A stretch of 61,427 nucleotides of DNA from an uncultured Phocaeicola sp. (GTDB lineage Bacteria > Bacteroidota > Bacteroidia > Bacteroidales > Bacteroidaceae). The notes below the pieces were generated by a model. It did not search any database. It worked only from the letters and a program-made list of their open reading frames with translations, and was not told where the DNA came from. Positions 7,679 to 18,800 of this stretch are shown one piece after another. A program made the position numbers and the translations under genes. The stretch spans positions 1-61,427 of the forward strand of contig CARCZS010000014.1 in assembly GCA_948956705.1 (NCBI GenBank), given 5' to 3'. How positions within the stretch are numbered: the stretch's first letter is position 1; each line of letters begins with the position of its first letter.

Positions 7679-8863
7679 ATGGCTAAAGAGAAATTTGAAC
7701 GTTCGAAACCGCACGTTAACATTGGTACTATCGGTCACGTTGACCACGGTAAAACCACTTTGACTGCTGCTATCACTACTGTGTTGGCTAAAAAAGGTCT
7801 TTCAGAATTGCGTTCTTTCGATTCTATCGACAACGCTCCTGAAGAAAAAGAAAGAGGTATTACTATCAATACTTCTCACGTAGAATATCAAACTGCAAAT
7901 CGTCACTATGCTCACGTTGACTGTCCGGGTCACGCCGACTATGTAAAAAACATGGTTACAGGTGCTGCTCAGATGGATGGCGCAATTATTGTTTGTGCTG
8001 CAACTGATGGTCCGATGCCTCAGACTCGTGAACACATCCTGTTGGCTCGTCAGGTAAACGTACCTCGTTTGGTTGTTTTCTTGAACAAGTGTGATATGGT
8101 TGATGATGAAGAAATGTTGGAATTGGTAGAAATGGAAATGCGTGAATTGCTTTCATTCTATGATTTCGACGGTGACAATACTCCTATCATCCGCGGTTCT
8201 GCACTTGGTGCTTTGAATGGCGTTGCTCAGTGGGAAGATAAGATTATGGAATTGATGGAAGCTGTTGATACTTGGATTCCATTGCCTCCGCGTGATATCG
8301 ATAAACCTTTCTTGATGCCGGTTGAAGACGTGTTCTCTATCACAGGTCGTGGTACTGTAGCTACAGGTCGTATCGAATCAGGTATTATCCATGTAGGTGA
8401 TGAAGTTGAAATCCTTGGTTTGGGTGAAGATAAGAAATCAGTTGTAACTGGTGTTGAAATGTTCCGTAAACTGTTGGATCAAGGTGAAGCTGGTGATAAC
8501 GTAGGTTTGTTGCTTCGTGGTATCGACAAGGCAGAAATCAAACGTGGTATGATTCTGTGTAAGCCGGGTCAGGTTAAAGCTCACTCTAAGTTCAAAGCTG
8601 AGGTTTATATCTTGAAGAAAGAAGAAGGTGGTCGTCACACTCCGTTCCACAACAAATACCGTCCTCAGTTCTACTTGCGTACTATGGACTGTACAGGTGA
8701 AATCACTTTGCCGGAAGGAACTGAAATGGTAATGCCTGGTGATAACGTAACTATTACAGTTGAGTTGATTTACCCGGTTGCATTGAATGTAGGTTTGCGT
8801 TTTGCTATCCGTGAAGGTGGACGTACTGTAGGTGCAGGTCAGATTACAGAACTTCTTGACTAA
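7679..8863 (+). CDS. tuf: Elongation factor Tu
   Basis: A 394-residue translational GTPase that brings aminoacyl-tRNA to the ribosome. GTP-binding motifs are intact: GHVDHGKT (19-26), DCPGH (81-85), NKCD (136-139), with switch I around [11 protein letters not shown]. Domains II and III follow ([34 protein letters not shown]). This is the only tuf in the window. It sits in a tRNA-tuf-tRNA-secE arrangement rather than after fusA in the str operon. A strong hairpin terminator follows its stop codon. Confidence 0.99.
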   Translation: MAKEKFERSKPHVNIGTIGHVDHGKTTLTAAITTVLAKKGLSELRSFDSIDNAPEEKERGITINTSHVEYQTANRHYAHVDCPGHADYVKNMVTGAAQMDGAIIVCAATDGPMPQTREHILLARQVNVPRLVVFLNKCDMVDDEEMLELVEMEMRELLSFYDFDGDNTPIIRGSALGALNGVAQWEDKIMELMEAVDTWIPLPPRDIDKPFLMPVEDVFSITGRGTVATGRIESGIIHVGDEVEILGLGEDKKSVVTGVEMFRKLLDQGEAGDNVGLLLRGIDKAEIKRGMILCKPGQVKAHSKFKAEVYILKKEEGGRHTPFHNKYRPQFYLRTMDCTGEITLPEGTEMVMPGDNVTITVELIYPVALNVGLRFAIREGGRTVGAGQITELLD

Positions 8864-8882
8864 TCACTAGATAATTAATATA

Positions 8883-8920
8883 ATCAGTTCTCGGTCGTAA
8901 GACACCGGGAACTGATTTTT
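8883..8920 (+). terminator. Terminator after tuf, directly abutting tRNA-Trp
   Basis: ATCAGTTCTCGGT (8883-8895) pairs with ACCGGGAACTGAT (8904-8916), 13 bp with one wobble, and runs into TTTTT. The next base, 8921, is the first base of tRNA-Trp, so transcripts reaching the tRNA must read through it. Confidence 0.8.
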
Positions 8921-8993
8921 ACGGGAGTAGCTCAGTTGGTAGAGCACCGGTCTCCAAAACCGGGTGTCGGGAGTTCGAGCCTCTCCTCCCGTG
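8921..8993 (+). tRNA. tRNA-Trp (anticodon CCA)
   Basis: A 73-nt cloverleaf: acceptor ACGGGAG pairs with CTCCCGT, D-arm GCTC...GAGC, anticodon stem CCGGT/ACCGG around CTCCAAA (CCA), T-arm GGGAGTTCGAGCCTCTC. No promoter is seen between it and tuf. secE starts 17 bp after it. Confidence 0.95.
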
Positions 8994-9009
8994 CTAAACT
9001 TGAAAGAAT

Positions 9010-9204
9010 ATGTTTCAGAAAGTAACAAATTATTGTAAAGAATCTTATGACGAATTAGTCCATAAAGTATCATGGCCGACTCGTAAAGAACTTTCAAATA
9101 GTGCAGTGGTTGTTTTATATGCTTCCCTACTCATTGCACTAGTCGTTTTTCTTATGGATTCAGTCTTCCAGTTCGTAATGGAAGATATTATCTATCCGCA
9201 CTAA
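9010..9204 (+). CDS. secE: Preprotein translocase subunit SecE
   Basis: A 64-residue single-span clamp of the SecYEG channel. A short amphipathic helix with the family signature (YDELVHKVSWPTRKELSNS) precedes one membrane helix (about residues 33-56, AVVVLYASLLIALVVFLMDSVF). It is the minimal one-helix form found in most bacteria. It lies between tRNA-Trp and nusG, the common bacterial order secE-nusG-rplK. Confidence 0.95.
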   Translation: MFQKVTNYCKESYDELVHKVSWPTRKELSNSAVVVLYASLLIALVVFLMDSVFQFVMEDIIYPH

Positions 9205-9219
9205 TTAATTGTGAGTAAA

Positions 9220-9762
9220 ATGTCTGAGATTGAAAAAAAATGGTACGTATTACGTGCCGTCAGTGGAAAAGAAAGCAAGGTTAAGGAATATCTTGATGCT
9301 GACATCAGGAATAGTGACCTTAGCGAGTATGTATCTCAGGTGTTGATTCCTACCGAGAAAGTGTATCAGGTTCGCAATGGTAAGAAAATTGTGAAGGAAA
9401 GAAGTTATCTTCCCGGATACGTTTTGGTCGAGGCTGCTCTCGTCGGTGAGGTTGCTCATCATTTGAGAAACACTCCCAATGTGATTGGCTTTTTGGGAGG
9501 CTCCGAGAATCCGGTGCCTTTGAGACAATCGGAAGTGAATCGTATACTTGGTACGGTGGATGAACTCCAAGAGGGTGGTGAAGAACTGAATGTTCCTTAT
9601 ACCGTAGGAGAAACAGTGAAAGTAATCGTTGGACCGTTCAGTGGATTCAGTGGTCTCATTGAAGAAGTGAATAGTGAAAAACGGAAACTAAAGGTTATGG
9701 TTAAGATCTTCGGACGTAAAACTCCGTTGGAACTTGGCTTTATGGATGTCGAGAAAGAATAA
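9220..9762 (+). CDS. nusG: Transcription termination/antitermination factor NusG
   Basis: A 180-residue RNA polymerase-binding factor that joins transcription to translation. The NGN domain begins KKWYVLRAVSGKE and contains LPGYVLVEA and HHLRNTPNVIGFLGG. The C-terminal KOW domain is VGETVKVIVGPFSGFSGLIEEV, ending in ELGFMDVEKE. The frame is open from GTG 9211, but ATG 9220 (MSEIEKKWYV) matches the usual start of NusG in this group. It starts 15 bp after secE and precedes rplK in the usual order. Confidence 0.97.
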   Translation: MSEIEKKWYVLRAVSGKESKVKEYLDADIRNSDLSEYVSQVLIPTEKVYQVRNGKKIVKERSYLPGYVLVEAALVGEVAHHLRNTPNVIGFLGGSENPVPLRQSEVNRILGTVDELQEGGEELNVPYTVGETVKVIVGPFSGFSGLIEEVNSEKRKLKVMVKIFGRKTPLELGFMDVEKE

Positions 9763-9822
9763 TGCATTCTGTTACGTGCATTGGACTTTCGCTATAATTA
9801 ATATATAAAAATTAGAAACAAA

Positions 9823-10266
9823 ATGGCTAAAGAAGTTGCTGGACTAATCAAATTACAGATTAAAGGAGGCGCTGCAAATCCATCACCTCCCGTTGGACCT
9901 GCTTTGGGTTCTAAGGGTATTAATATCATGGAATTTTGCAAGCAATTCAATGCCAGAACCCAGGACAAAGCAGGTAAGATTTTACCTGTAATCATTACCT
10001 ACTACGCAGATAAGTCTTTTGATTTTGTTATCAAGACTCCTCCCGTAGCTATTCAATTGCTTGAATTGGCTAAGATTAAGAGTGGTTCTGCTGAGCCTAA
10101 CCGTAAGAAGGTTGCCGAAATTACTTGGGAACAAGTTCGTACGATTGCTCAGGACAAAATGGTTGACTTGAACTGCTTCACTATCGAGTCTGCTATGACT
10201 ATGGTAGCTGGTACAGCTAGAAGTATGGGTATCGCTGTAAAAGGGGAATTCCCGGGTAATAACTAA
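9823..10266 (+). CDS. rplK: 50S ribosomal protein L11
   Basis: A 147-residue protein of the GTPase-associated centre at the base of the L7/L12 stalk. The N-terminal signature [20 protein letters not shown], the [20 protein letters not shown] segment and the C-terminal rRNA-binding part ([16 protein letters not shown]) are complete. The 60-bp gap before it is the only spacer in the nusG-rplK-rplA run and is a possible site for L1 control as in other bacteria, but I see no clear hairpin there. Confidence 0.98.
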   Translation: MAKEVAGLIKLQIKGGAANPSPPVGPALGSKGINIMEFCKQFNARTQDKAGKILPVIITYYADKSFDFVIKTPPVAIQLLELAKIKSGSAEPNRKKVAEITWEQVRTIAQDKMVDLNCFTIESAMTMVAGTARSMGIAVKGEFPGNN

Positions 10267-10281
10267 TAAACTTCAATTATA

Positions 10282-10980
10282 ATGGGTAAACTGACAAAAA
10301 ATCAAAAGTTGGCTGCAGAAAAAATTGAAGCAGGGAAAGCATACTCACTGAAAGAAGCTGCACAGTTAGTTAAAGATATTACTTTTTCTAAGTTTGATGC
10401 TTCATTAGATATTGACGTACGTTTAGGTGTAGACCCTCGTAAAGCTAACCAGATGGTTCGTGGTGTAGTTTCATTGCCTCACGGAACAGGTAAGCAAGTG
10501 CGTGTTTTGGTTCTGTGTACACCTGATGCTGAAGCTGCTGCAAAAGAAGCTGGTGCTGACTATGTTGGTCTTGATGAATATATTGAAAAGATCAAAGGTG
10601 GATGGACTGATATTGATGTAATCATTACAATGCCGTCTATCATGGGTAAGATCGGTGCTTTGGGTCGTGTTCTTGGTCCTCGTGGATTAATGCCGAATCC
10701 GAAGAGTGGTACTGTAACTATGGATGTAGCTAAGGCTGTTAAGGAAGTTAAGCAAGGTAAGATTGACTTTAAGGTTGATAAGAGCGGTATCGTTCATACT
10801 TCAATTGGCAAGGTTTCTTTCACTGCAGATCAGATTCGTGATAATGCGAAAGAATTTATCGCTACTATCATTAAATTGAAACCAAGTTCAGCTAAGGGTA
10901 CTTATATTAAGAGTATTTATCTTTCAAGTACTATGAGTAAGGGTATCAAGATTGATCCCAAAACTGTAGAAGAAAACTAA
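10282..10980 (+). CDS. rplA: 50S ribosomal protein L1
   Basis: A 232-residue protein of the mobile L1 stalk near the tRNA exit site. Family landmarks are present: [25 protein letters not shown] near the start, [21 protein letters not shown] in the middle and [20 protein letters not shown]1 binds its own mRNA in many bacteria. It follows rplK by 15 bp. Confidence 0.98.
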   Translation: MGKLTKNQKLAAEKIEAGKAYSLKEAAQLVKDITFSKFDASLDIDVRLGVDPRKANQMVRGVVSLPHGTGKQVRVLVLCTPDAEAAAKEAGADYVGLDEYIEKIKGGWTDIDVIITMPSIMGKIGALGRVLGPRGLMPNPKSGTVTMDVAKAVKEVKQGKIDFKVDKSGIVHTSIGKVSFTADQIRDNAKEFIATIIKLKPSSAKGTYIKSIYLSSTMSKGIKIDPKTVEEN

Positions 10981-10985
10981 CAATA

Positions 10986-10991
10986 AGGAGG
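10986..10991 (+). promoter_or_regulatory. Perfect Shine-Dalgarno site of rplJ
   Basis: AGGAGG lies 4 nt before the rplJ ATG at 10996, in a 15-bp gap between rplA and rplJ. Confidence 0.6.
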
Positions 10992-10995
10992 AATC

Positions 10996-11514
10996 ATGAG
11001 AAAGGAAGATAAAGGCGTTATTATTGGTCAGTTGGCTGACACCGTAAAAGAATATGGACATTTCTACTTGGTTGATACAACTGCTATGGATGCAGCTGCT
11101 ACAAGCGACCTGAGAAGAAAATGTTTCAAAGCCGGTGTTAAGCTGGTAGTTGTGAAGAACTCTTTGCTTCACAAAGCTTTGATGAGTATCGAAGATGTTG
11201 ATTTCTCTCCGTTATTTGACTCTTTGAAAGGTACAACTTCAGTAATGTTCTGCGAAACTGCAAACGTTCCTGCTAAGTTGCTGAAAGAATACAAAGATGG
11301 AGTTCCTACACTGAAAGCTGCTTATGCAGAAGAAGGAATATATGTAGGTGCTGATCAACTCGAAGCTCTTGCTAATATTAAGAGTAAAAATGAAGTTATT
11401 GCTGAAATTGTTGCTTTGCTGCAATCACCGGCCAAGAACGTTATTTCTGCTCTTCAATCAGGTGGTAACACCATTCATGGAGTGCTTAAAACTCTGGGCG
11501 AACGTGCCGAATAA
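10996..11514 (+). CDS. rplJ: 50S ribosomal protein L10
   Basis: A 172-residue protein that carries the L7/L12 dimers on the stalk. It begins MRKEDKGVIIGQLADTVKEYGHFYLVD, the rRNA-binding domain, and ends in the long helix that binds L7/L12 (VIAEIVALLQSPAKNVISALQSGG). In E. coli L10 controls a long leader ahead of rplJ; here only 15 bp separate rplA and rplJ, so that leader is absent. A perfect AGGAGG before the start may take over some of the control, which is inference. Confidence 0.97.
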   Translation: MRKEDKGVIIGQLADTVKEYGHFYLVDTTAMDAAATSDLRRKCFKAGVKLVVVKNSLLHKALMSIEDVDFSPLFDSLKGTTSVMFCETANVPAKLLKEYKDGVPTLKAAYAEEGIYVGADQLEALANIKSKNEVIAEIVALLQSPAKNVISALQSGGNTIHGVLKTLGERAE

Positions 11515-11560
11515 TCAATTTTATAATCAATTAGTAACAAACAATTAAAATCATACAAAA

Positions 11561-11938
11561 ATGGCAGATTTGAAAGCTTTTGCAGAACAATTAGTTAACT
11601 TGACAGTAAAAGAAGTTAATGAACTTGCAACTATCCTTAAAGAAGAATACGGTATTGAACCTGCTGCTGCAGCTGTAGCTGTTGCTGCTGGTCCTGCTGC
11701 AGGTGGTGCAGCTGCTGCTGAAGAAAAAACATCTTTCGATGTAGTTTTGAAGAGCGCTGGTGCTGCTAAATTGCAGGTTGTTAAAGCCGTTAAAGAAGCA
11801 TGTGGTCTTGGTTTGAAAGAAGCTAAAGACTTGGTAGACGGTGCTCCTAGCACAGTAAAAGAAGGCTTGGCTAAAGACGAAGCTGAATCACTGAAGAAAA
11901 CTTTGGAAGAAGCTGGAGCTGAAGTTGAGCTTAAATAA
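11561..11938 (+). CDS. rplL: 50S ribosomal protein L7/L12
   Basis: A 125-residue acidic stalk protein, present in several copies per ribosome, that recruits translational GTPases. The N-terminal dimer domain ([20 protein letters not shown]), an Ala/Gly-rich hinge (about 38-55) and the C-terminal domain ([39 protein letters not shown]) are all seen. Codons are strongly biased, as expected for a highly expressed gene. A strong hairpin follows before rpoB. Confidence 0.98.
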   Translation: MADLKAFAEQLVNLTVKEVNELATILKEEYGIEPAAAAVAVAAGPAAGGAAAAEEKTSFDVVLKSAGAAKLQVVKAVKEACGLGLKEAKDLVDGAPSTVKEGLAKDEAESLKKTLEEAGAEVELK

Positions 11939-11964
11939 TATTAAGCCTGATTATCAGGTAATTC

Positions 11965-12002
11965 GGTTAGGAATCCTCTAGACGAGGATTCTTAACCTTT
12001 TT
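11965..12002 (+). terminator. Attenuator/terminator between rplL and rpoB
   Basis: GGTTAGGAATCCTC (11965-11978) pairs with GAGGATTCTTAACC (11984-11997), 14 bp with one G-T wobble, a TAGAC loop and TTTTT. It would lower rpoBC transcription relative to the ribosomal genes, as the E. coli rplL-rpoB attenuator does. No promoter is seen between it and rpoB. Confidence 0.8.
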
Positions 12003-12042
12003 GTGTCTATATTATTATTAAGTTCTACAAATAAATTATCAG

Positions 12043-15000
12043 ATGTCTTCAAATACAGAAAACAAAAGAGTAAATTTTGCTTCCATCAAGAATCCGATGA
12101 AGTATCCGGATTTCCTGGAAGTGCAATTGAAGTCATTCCAAGACTTTTTACAACTGGATACCCCACCCGAAAAACGAAAGAACGACGGGCTGTATAAAGT
12201 ATTTGCTGAAAACTTCCCTATCGCTGATACACGCAATAACTTTGTCCTTGAGTTCTTGGACTACTACATTGATCCCCCTCACTATACAATAGATGATTGT
12301 CTAGAGCGTGGGCTCACTTATAGTGTACCTTTGAAAGCTAAATTGAAGCTTTATTGTACAGACCCCGATCATGAGGATTTTGATACCGTTATTCAAGATG
12401 TTTATTTGGGCCCTATTCCTTATATGACTCCGAAGGGAACTTTCGTGATTAATGGTGCTGAACGCGTTGTCGTTTCTCAGTTGCATCGTTCTCCGGGTGT
12501 ATTCTTTGGACAAAGTGTGCATGCTAACGGTACAAAATTATATTCTGCACGTATTATCCCATTCAAGGGGTCATGGATCGAATTCGCTACTGACATTAAC
12601 AATGTAATGTATGCTTATATCGACCGTAAGAAAAAGTTGCCTGTTACAACGCTGTTGAGAGCTGTCGGCTTCGAAAATGATAAAGATATCCTCGAAATAT
12701 TTAATTTGGCTGAAGAAGTTAAAGTCAATAAGGCCAACTTAAAGAAAGTTGTAGGAAGAAAGCTTGCTGCACGTGTCTTGAAGACATGGACAGAGGACTT
12801 TGTAGATGAAGACACTGGTGAAGTTGTTTCTATTGAACGCAACGAAGTCATCATTGACCGTGAAACTGTACTTGAAGCAGATCACGTAGATGAGATTATT
12901 GACTCAGGCGTTCAGAATATCCTTGTTCATAAGGAAGAAGCTAATTCATCTGACTATTCTATTATATTTAATACTCTTCAGAAAGACCCGAGTAACTCTG
13001 AAAAAGAGGCTGTGCTTTATATCTATCGTCAGTTACGTAATGCAGATCCTGCTGATGATGCCAGTGCTCGTGAGGTTATCAATAACCTGTTCTTCTCTGA
13101 AAAAAGATATGACCTTGGCGAAGTAGGCCGTTACAGAATCAACAAAAAGTTGGGACTGACTACGGATATGGATGTGAAGGTATTGACAAAACAAGATATT
13201 ATCGAGATCATCAAATATCTGATTGAGTTGATTAACTCTAAGGCTGATGTTGATGATATCGACCATTTGAGTAATCGTCGTGTGCGTACGGTGGGAGAGC
13301 AGTTGTCCAATCAGTTTGCTATAGGTTTGGCTCGTATGTCTCGTACTATTCGTGAACGTATGAATGTGCGTGACAATGAAGTGTTCACTCCGATTGATTT
13401 GATTAATGCGAAGACGATTTCTTCCGTTATCAATTCATTCTTCGGTACGAATGCATTGTCACAGTTCATGGACCAGACCAATCCGTTGGCTGAAATTACT
13501 CACAAACGTCGTCTGTCTGCGTTAGGCCCTGGAGGTTTGTCGCGTGAACGTGCCGGTTTCGAGGTTCGTGACGTACACTATACTCACTATGGTCGTTTGT
13601 GTCCGATTGAAACCCCTGAAGGTCCTAATATCGGTTTGATTTCTTCTTTGTGTGTGTATGCTAAGATTAATGAACTCGGTTTCATTTCTACTCCTTATCG
13701 TAAGGTAGCTGATAGTAAGGTGGATATTTCTGATGAAGGAATTGAATACTTGACTGCAGAAGAAGAAGAAGATAAGATTATTGCTCAGGGCAATGCACCT
13801 TTGGATGATGAAGGTAAATTTGTTCGTGACAAGGTGAAGGCCCGTCGCGATGCCGATTATCCGGTTGTTACTCCTGATCAGGTAGAGTTGATGGATGTAT
13901 CTCCTCAACAGATTGCTTCTATTGCGGCATCTTTGATTCCGTTCTTGGAACATGACGATGCTAACCGTGCGTTGATGGGGTCTAACATGATGCGCCAGGC
14001 AGTTCCTTTGTTGCGTACTGAGGCTCCTATTGTGGGTACAGGCATTGAAAAACAATTGGTTGAAGATTCTCGTACTCAGATTGCTGCTGAAGGTGACGGT
14101 GTAATCGAATATGTAGATGCAACTACTATCCGGATTCTGTATGACAGAACGGAAGATGAGGAATTCGTCAGCTTCGAACCTGCTTTGAAAGAATATAGGA
14201 TTCCTAAATTCCGTAAGACCAACCAGAGCATGACTATTGACCTTCGTCCTATTTGTGATAAGGGTCAGCGTGTGAAGAAAGGTGATATTCTGACGGAAGG
14301 TTATTCAACACAAGGTGGTGAGTTGGCATTGGGTAAGAACCTGTTGGTGGCTTATATGCCTTGGAAGGGATATAACTATGAGGATGCTATCGTATTGAAT
14401 GAACGCGTAGTACGTGAAGACTTGTTGACTTCTGTGCACGTGGATGAATATATATTGGAAGTGCGCGAAACAAAGCGCGGTATGGAAGAATTGACTTCTG
14501 ATATTCCTAACGTGAGTGAAGAAGCGACTAAGGATTTGGATGAGAACGGTATTGTACGTGTGGGTGCTCGTATTGAACCGGGTGACATCCTGATTGGTAA
14601 GATTACTCCGAAAGGAGAATCAGATCCTTCTCCTGAAGAAAAACTGCTTCGCGCCATCTTTGGTGACAAGGCCGGTGATGTAAAGGATGCTTCACTGAAA
14701 GCTTCTCCTTCATTGCGTGGTGTCGTTATCGATAAAAAGTTGTTCTCGCGTGTAGTGAAAACCAGAAGTGAAAAGAACGCCGACAAAGCTATTTTGCCGA
14801 AACTGAATGATGAATTCGATGAAAAGGCAGCTAAGCTGAAAGATATCTTGATTGATAAATTGTTGGTGTTAACTAATGGTAAAGTATCTCAGGGTGTAAA
14901 AGATTACTTGGGAACCGAAGTTATCGCTAAGGGAGCTAAGTTTACAAAACGCGACCTTGAGTCATTGGATTATACAGTGATTCAGTTGAGTAAGTGGACG

Positions 15001-15855
15001 GCGGATGCTCACAAGAACGATATGATTCGTGACTTGGTAATGAATTACCTGAAGAAATATAAAGAACTGGATGCCGAGCTGAAACGTAAGAAGTTTGCTA
15101 TCACAATAGGTGATGAGCTGCCTTCAGGTATTATTCAGATGGCTAAAGTTTATATTGCTAAGAAACGTAAGATTGGTGTGGGTGATAAGATGGCAGGTCG
15201 CCACGGTAATAAGGGTATTGTATCCCGTGTTGTCCGTCAGGAAGATATGCCGTTCTTGGCAGATGGTACTCCGGTAGATATCGTATTGAATCCGTTGGGT
15301 GTGCCTTCTCGTATGAACATCGGTCAGATTTTTGAAGCCGTATTAGGTCGTGCCGGAAAAGAATTAGGCGTGAAATTTGCTACTCCTATTTTCGATGGTG
15401 CATCTATGGATGACTTGAATGAATGGACGGATAAAGCCGGATTGCCTCGTTACTGTAAGACGTATCTTTGTGATGGTGGTACCGGTGAACGTTTTGACCA
15501 GCCGGCAACGGTAGGTGTGACTTACATGTTGAAATTGGGTCACATGGTTGAAGACAAGATGCATGCACGTTCTATCGGTCCGTACTCTCTTATTACTCAG
15601 CAACCGCTTGGTGGTAAGGCGCAGTTCGGTGGTCAGCGTTTCGGAGAAATGGAAGTTTGGGCGCTCGAAGCATTTGGCGCAGCACACATCCTGCAGGAAA
15701 TCCTGACTATTAAGTCTGATGACGTTGTTGGACGTTCTAAGGCTTACGAGGCTATTGTAAAAGGTGAACCGATGCCTACTCCGGGTATCCCTGAATCTCT
15801 GAATGTATTGTTACATGAATTGAGAGGATTGGGACTGAGTATCAACCTTGAATAA
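12043..15855 (+). CDS. rpoB: DNA-directed RNA polymerase subunit beta
   Basis: The 1270-residue second-largest subunit of RNA polymerase. Landmarks in order: [20 protein letters not shown] at the start, the rifampicin-pocket segment ([34 protein letters not shown]), [31 protein letters not shown], the switch/clamp region [23 protein letters not shown], and the C-terminal clamp [21 protein letters not shown]. The sequence HKRRLS with S/D/H at the common resistance sites looks wild type. rpoC follows after 36 bp. Confidence 0.99.
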   Translation: MSSNTENKRVNFASIKNPMKYPDFLEVQLKSFQDFLQLDTPPEKRKNDGLYKVFAENFPIADTRNNFVLEFLDYYIDPPHYTIDDCLERGLTYSVPLKAKLKLYCTDPDHEDFDTVIQDVYLGPIPYMTPKGTFVINGAERVVVSQLHRSPGVFFGQSVHANGTKLYSARIIPFKGSWIEFATDINNVMYAYIDRKKKLPVTTLLRAVGFENDKDILEIFNLAEEVKVNKANLKKVVGRKLAARVLKTWTEDFVDEDTGEVVSIERNEVIIDRETVLEADHVDEIIDSGVQNILVHKEEANSSDYSIIFNTLQKDPSNSEKEAVLYIYRQLRNADPADDASAREVINNLFFSEKRYDLGEVGRYRINKKLGLTTDMDVKVLTKQDIIEIIKYLIELINSKADVDDIDHLSNRRVRTVGEQLSNQFAIGLARMSRTIRERMNVRDNEVFTPIDLINAKTISSVINSFFGTNALSQFMDQTNPLAEITHKRRLSALGPGGLSRERAGFEVRDVHYTHYGRLCPIETPEGPNIGLISSLCVYAKINELGFISTPYRKVADSKVDISDEGIEYLTAEEEEDKIIAQGNAPLDDEGKFVRDKVKARRDADYPVVTPDQVELMDVSPQQIASIAASLIPFLEHDDANRALMGSNMMRQAVPLLRTEAPIVGTGIEKQLVEDSRTQIAAEGDGVIEYVDATTIRILYDRTEDEEFVSFEPALKEYRIPKFRKTNQSMTIDLRPICDKGQRVKKGDILTEGYSTQGGELALGKNLLVAYMPWKGYNYEDAIVLNERVVREDLLTSVHVDEYILEVRETKRGMEELTSDIPNVSEEATKDLDENGIVRVGARIEPGDILIGKITPKGESDPSPEEKLLRAIFGDKAGDVKDASLKASPSLRGVVIDKKLFSRVVKTRSEKNADKAILPKLNDEFDEKAAKLKDILIDKLLVLTNGKVSQGVKDYLGTEVIAKGAKFTKRDLESLDYTVIQLSKWTADAHKNDMIRDLVMNYLKKYKELDAELKRKKFAITIGDELPSGIIQMAKVYIAKKRKIGVGDKMAGRHGNKGIVSRVVRQEDMPFLADGTPVDIVLNPLGVPSRMNIGQIFEAVLGRAGKELGVKFATPIFDGASMDDLNEWTDKAGLPRYCKTYLCDGGTGERFDQPATVGVTYMLKLGHMVEDKMHARSIGPYSLITQQPLGGKAQFGGQRFGEMEVWALEAFGAAHILQEILTIKSDDVVGRSKAYEAIVKGEPMPTPGIPESLNVLLHELRGLGLSINLE

Positions 15856-15891
15856 TAAAAATATAACTCTTTACAATATAAACAAGAAAGT

Positions 15892-18800
15892 ATGGCTTTT
15901 AGAAAAGAAACGAAGATAAAGAGTAATTTCTCGAAAATCTCAATTGGTTTGGCTTCACCTGAAGAAATCCTTGAGAATTCGAGTGGTGAGGTGTTGAAGC
16001 CTGAAACTATCAACTACCGTACCTACAAACCTGAACGTGACGGTTTGTTCTGCGAACGCATCTTCGGTCCGGTAAAAGACTATGAATGTCATTGCGGTAA
16101 GTATAAACGTATTCGTTATAAAGGAATCGTTTGTGACCGTTGCGGTGTTGAAGTGACAGAAAAGAAAGTTCGTCGTGAACGTATGGGACATATCCAGTTG
16201 GTAGTGCCTGTGGCACATATCTGGTATTTCCGTTCATTGCCGAACAAAATCGGTTACTTGTTGGGATTGCCTACCAAGAAACTTGATTCTATTATTTACT
16301 ATGAACGTTATGTCGTTATTCAGCCGGGTGCTGCCGCTGAAGAAGGCGTAAATGAATATGATTTGCTTTCAGAAGAGGAATATCTGGATTTGCTGGAAAA
16401 ACTTCCGAGAGAAAATCAATATTTGGAAGATACAGATCCTAACAAGTTTATTGCTAAGATGGGAGCTGAAGCCATCTATGATTTGTTGGCTAAACTTGAC
16501 TTGGATGCACTTTCTTATGAGTTGCGTCACAAGGCAAGCAACGACTCTTCACAACAGCGTAAGAATGAAGCATTGAAACGCCTGCAGGTTGTTGAATCGT
16601 TCCGCGCATCTCGCGGACGCAATAAACCTGAATGGATGATTGTACGTATTGTTCCGGTGATTCCTCCAGAACTTCGTCCGTTGGTGCCGTTGGATGGTGG
16701 TCGTTTTGCGACTTCTGACTTGAATGATTTGTATCGCCGTGTGATTATCCGTAACAATCGTTTGAAGAGACTGATTGAAATCAAAGCTCCTGAAGTAATC
16801 TTACGCAACGAAAAACGTATGTTGCAAGAAGCTGTCGATTCATTGTTCGATAATTCACGTAAGTCCAGTGCTGTAAAAACAGATGCAAACCGTCCGTTGA
16901 AATCACTGTCCGACAGTTTGAAAGGTAAGCAAGGACGTTTCCGTCAGAACCTGTTGGGTAAGCGTGTTGACTACTCAGCCCGTTCGGTAATTGTCGTTGG
17001 TCCTGAACTGAAAATGGGAGAATGCGGTATTCCTAAATTGATGGCTGCTGAACTTTACAAACCGTTTATTATCCGTAAATTGATAGAACGCGGTATTGTG
17101 AAGACGGTTAAGTCAGCCAAGAAGATAGTAGACCGTAAAGAGCCTGTTATTTGGGATATCTTGGAGCATGTAATGAAAGGTCATCCGGTATTGTTGAACC
17201 GTGCGCCGACATTGCACCGTTTGGGTATCCAGGCATTCCAGCCACACATGATTGAAGGTAAGGCTATCCAGTTGCATCCATTGGCATGTACTGCGTTCAA
17301 TGCCGACTTTGACGGTGACCAGATGGCTGTTCACTTGCCTTTGAGCAATGAAGCTGTATTGGAAGCTCAGATGTTGATGCTTCAGGCACATAATATTTTG
17401 AACCCGGCTAATGGTGCGCCTATCACCGTACCCGCCCAGGATATGGTACTCGGTTTGTATTATATTACAAAACTGAGAAAAGGTGCTAAAGGTGAGGGAC
17501 TGACGTTCTATGGACCGGAAGAAGCTTTGATTGCTTATAATGAAGGTAAGGTAGATATCCATGCAATTATCAACGTTGTCGTAAAAGACTTGGATAAGGA
17601 TGGCAATATTGTAGATGTAATGATGAAGGAAACTTCTGTAGGCCGTGTGATTGTAAATGAAATCGTTCCGGCAGAAGTGGGTTATCTGAATACCATTATT
17701 TCTAAAAAGTCTTTGCGTGACATCATTAGTGATGTTATCAAGGCGGTGGGTGTTGCTCGTGCTTGTGAATTCTTGGATGGTATTAAGAACTTAGGTTACC
17801 ATATGGCGTTCAAGGGTGGTCTGTCATTCAACTTGGGTGATATTATCATTCCGAAGGAAAAAGAAGAACTGGTAAAACGCGGTAACGAAGAAGTAGAACA
17901 AATCATGATGAACTATAATATGGGTTTCATCACTGATAATGAACGTTACAACCAGGTTATTGATACATGGACTCATGTCAACAGTGACTTGTCTGATATC
18001 CTTTATAAGACTATTAAGAACGATGACCAAGGTTTCAATTCAGTATTTATGATGCTTGATTCCGGTGCTCGTGGTTCTAAGGAACAGATTCGTCAGTTGT
18101 CAGGTATGCGTGGTTTGATGGCTAAACCGCAGAAAGCCGGTGCTGAAGGAGCTCAGATTATTGAAAACCCGATTCTTTCAAACTTTAAGGAAGGTTTGTC
18201 TGTGTTGGAGTACTTTATCTCTACCCACGGTGCTCGTAAAGGTTTGGCGGATACCGCGTTGAAGACTGCCGATGCCGGATACTTGACTCGTCGTCTGGTA
18301 GACGTGTCGCATGATGTGATTATTAATGAAGAAGACTGTGGAACACTTCGCGGTTTGGTTTGTACTGCTTTGAAGAATAACGATGAAGTTATTGCTACTC
18401 TGTACGAACGTATCCTCGGACGTGTTTCTGTACATGATATTATTCATCCTACAACCGGTAAGTTGATTGTTGCCGGAGGTGAAGAGATTACTGAAGATAT
18501 TGCACAGGAAATTGAAGATTCTCCGATTGAAAGCGTAGAAATCCGTTCTGTATTGACTTGTGAATCGAAGAAAGGCGTATGTGCCAAGTGTTACGGACGT
18601 AACCTTGCTTCAAGCCGTATGGTTCAAAAGGGAGAAGCTGTCGGTGTCATCGCTGCACAGTCTATCGGTGAGCCGGGTACTCAGTTGACGTTGCGTACGT
18701 TCCATGCCGGTGGTATCGCCGGTAACATGGCTGCCAATGCAAGTATTGTTGCCAAAAACAATGCTCGTCTGGAATTTGAGGAACTTCGTACTGTTGATAC

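Noticed and set aside
8867..9097. 76-codon minus-strand frame over tRNA-Trp and secE
   Set aside because: Covers the terminator, the tRNA and the start of secE on the other strand; no independent signal.
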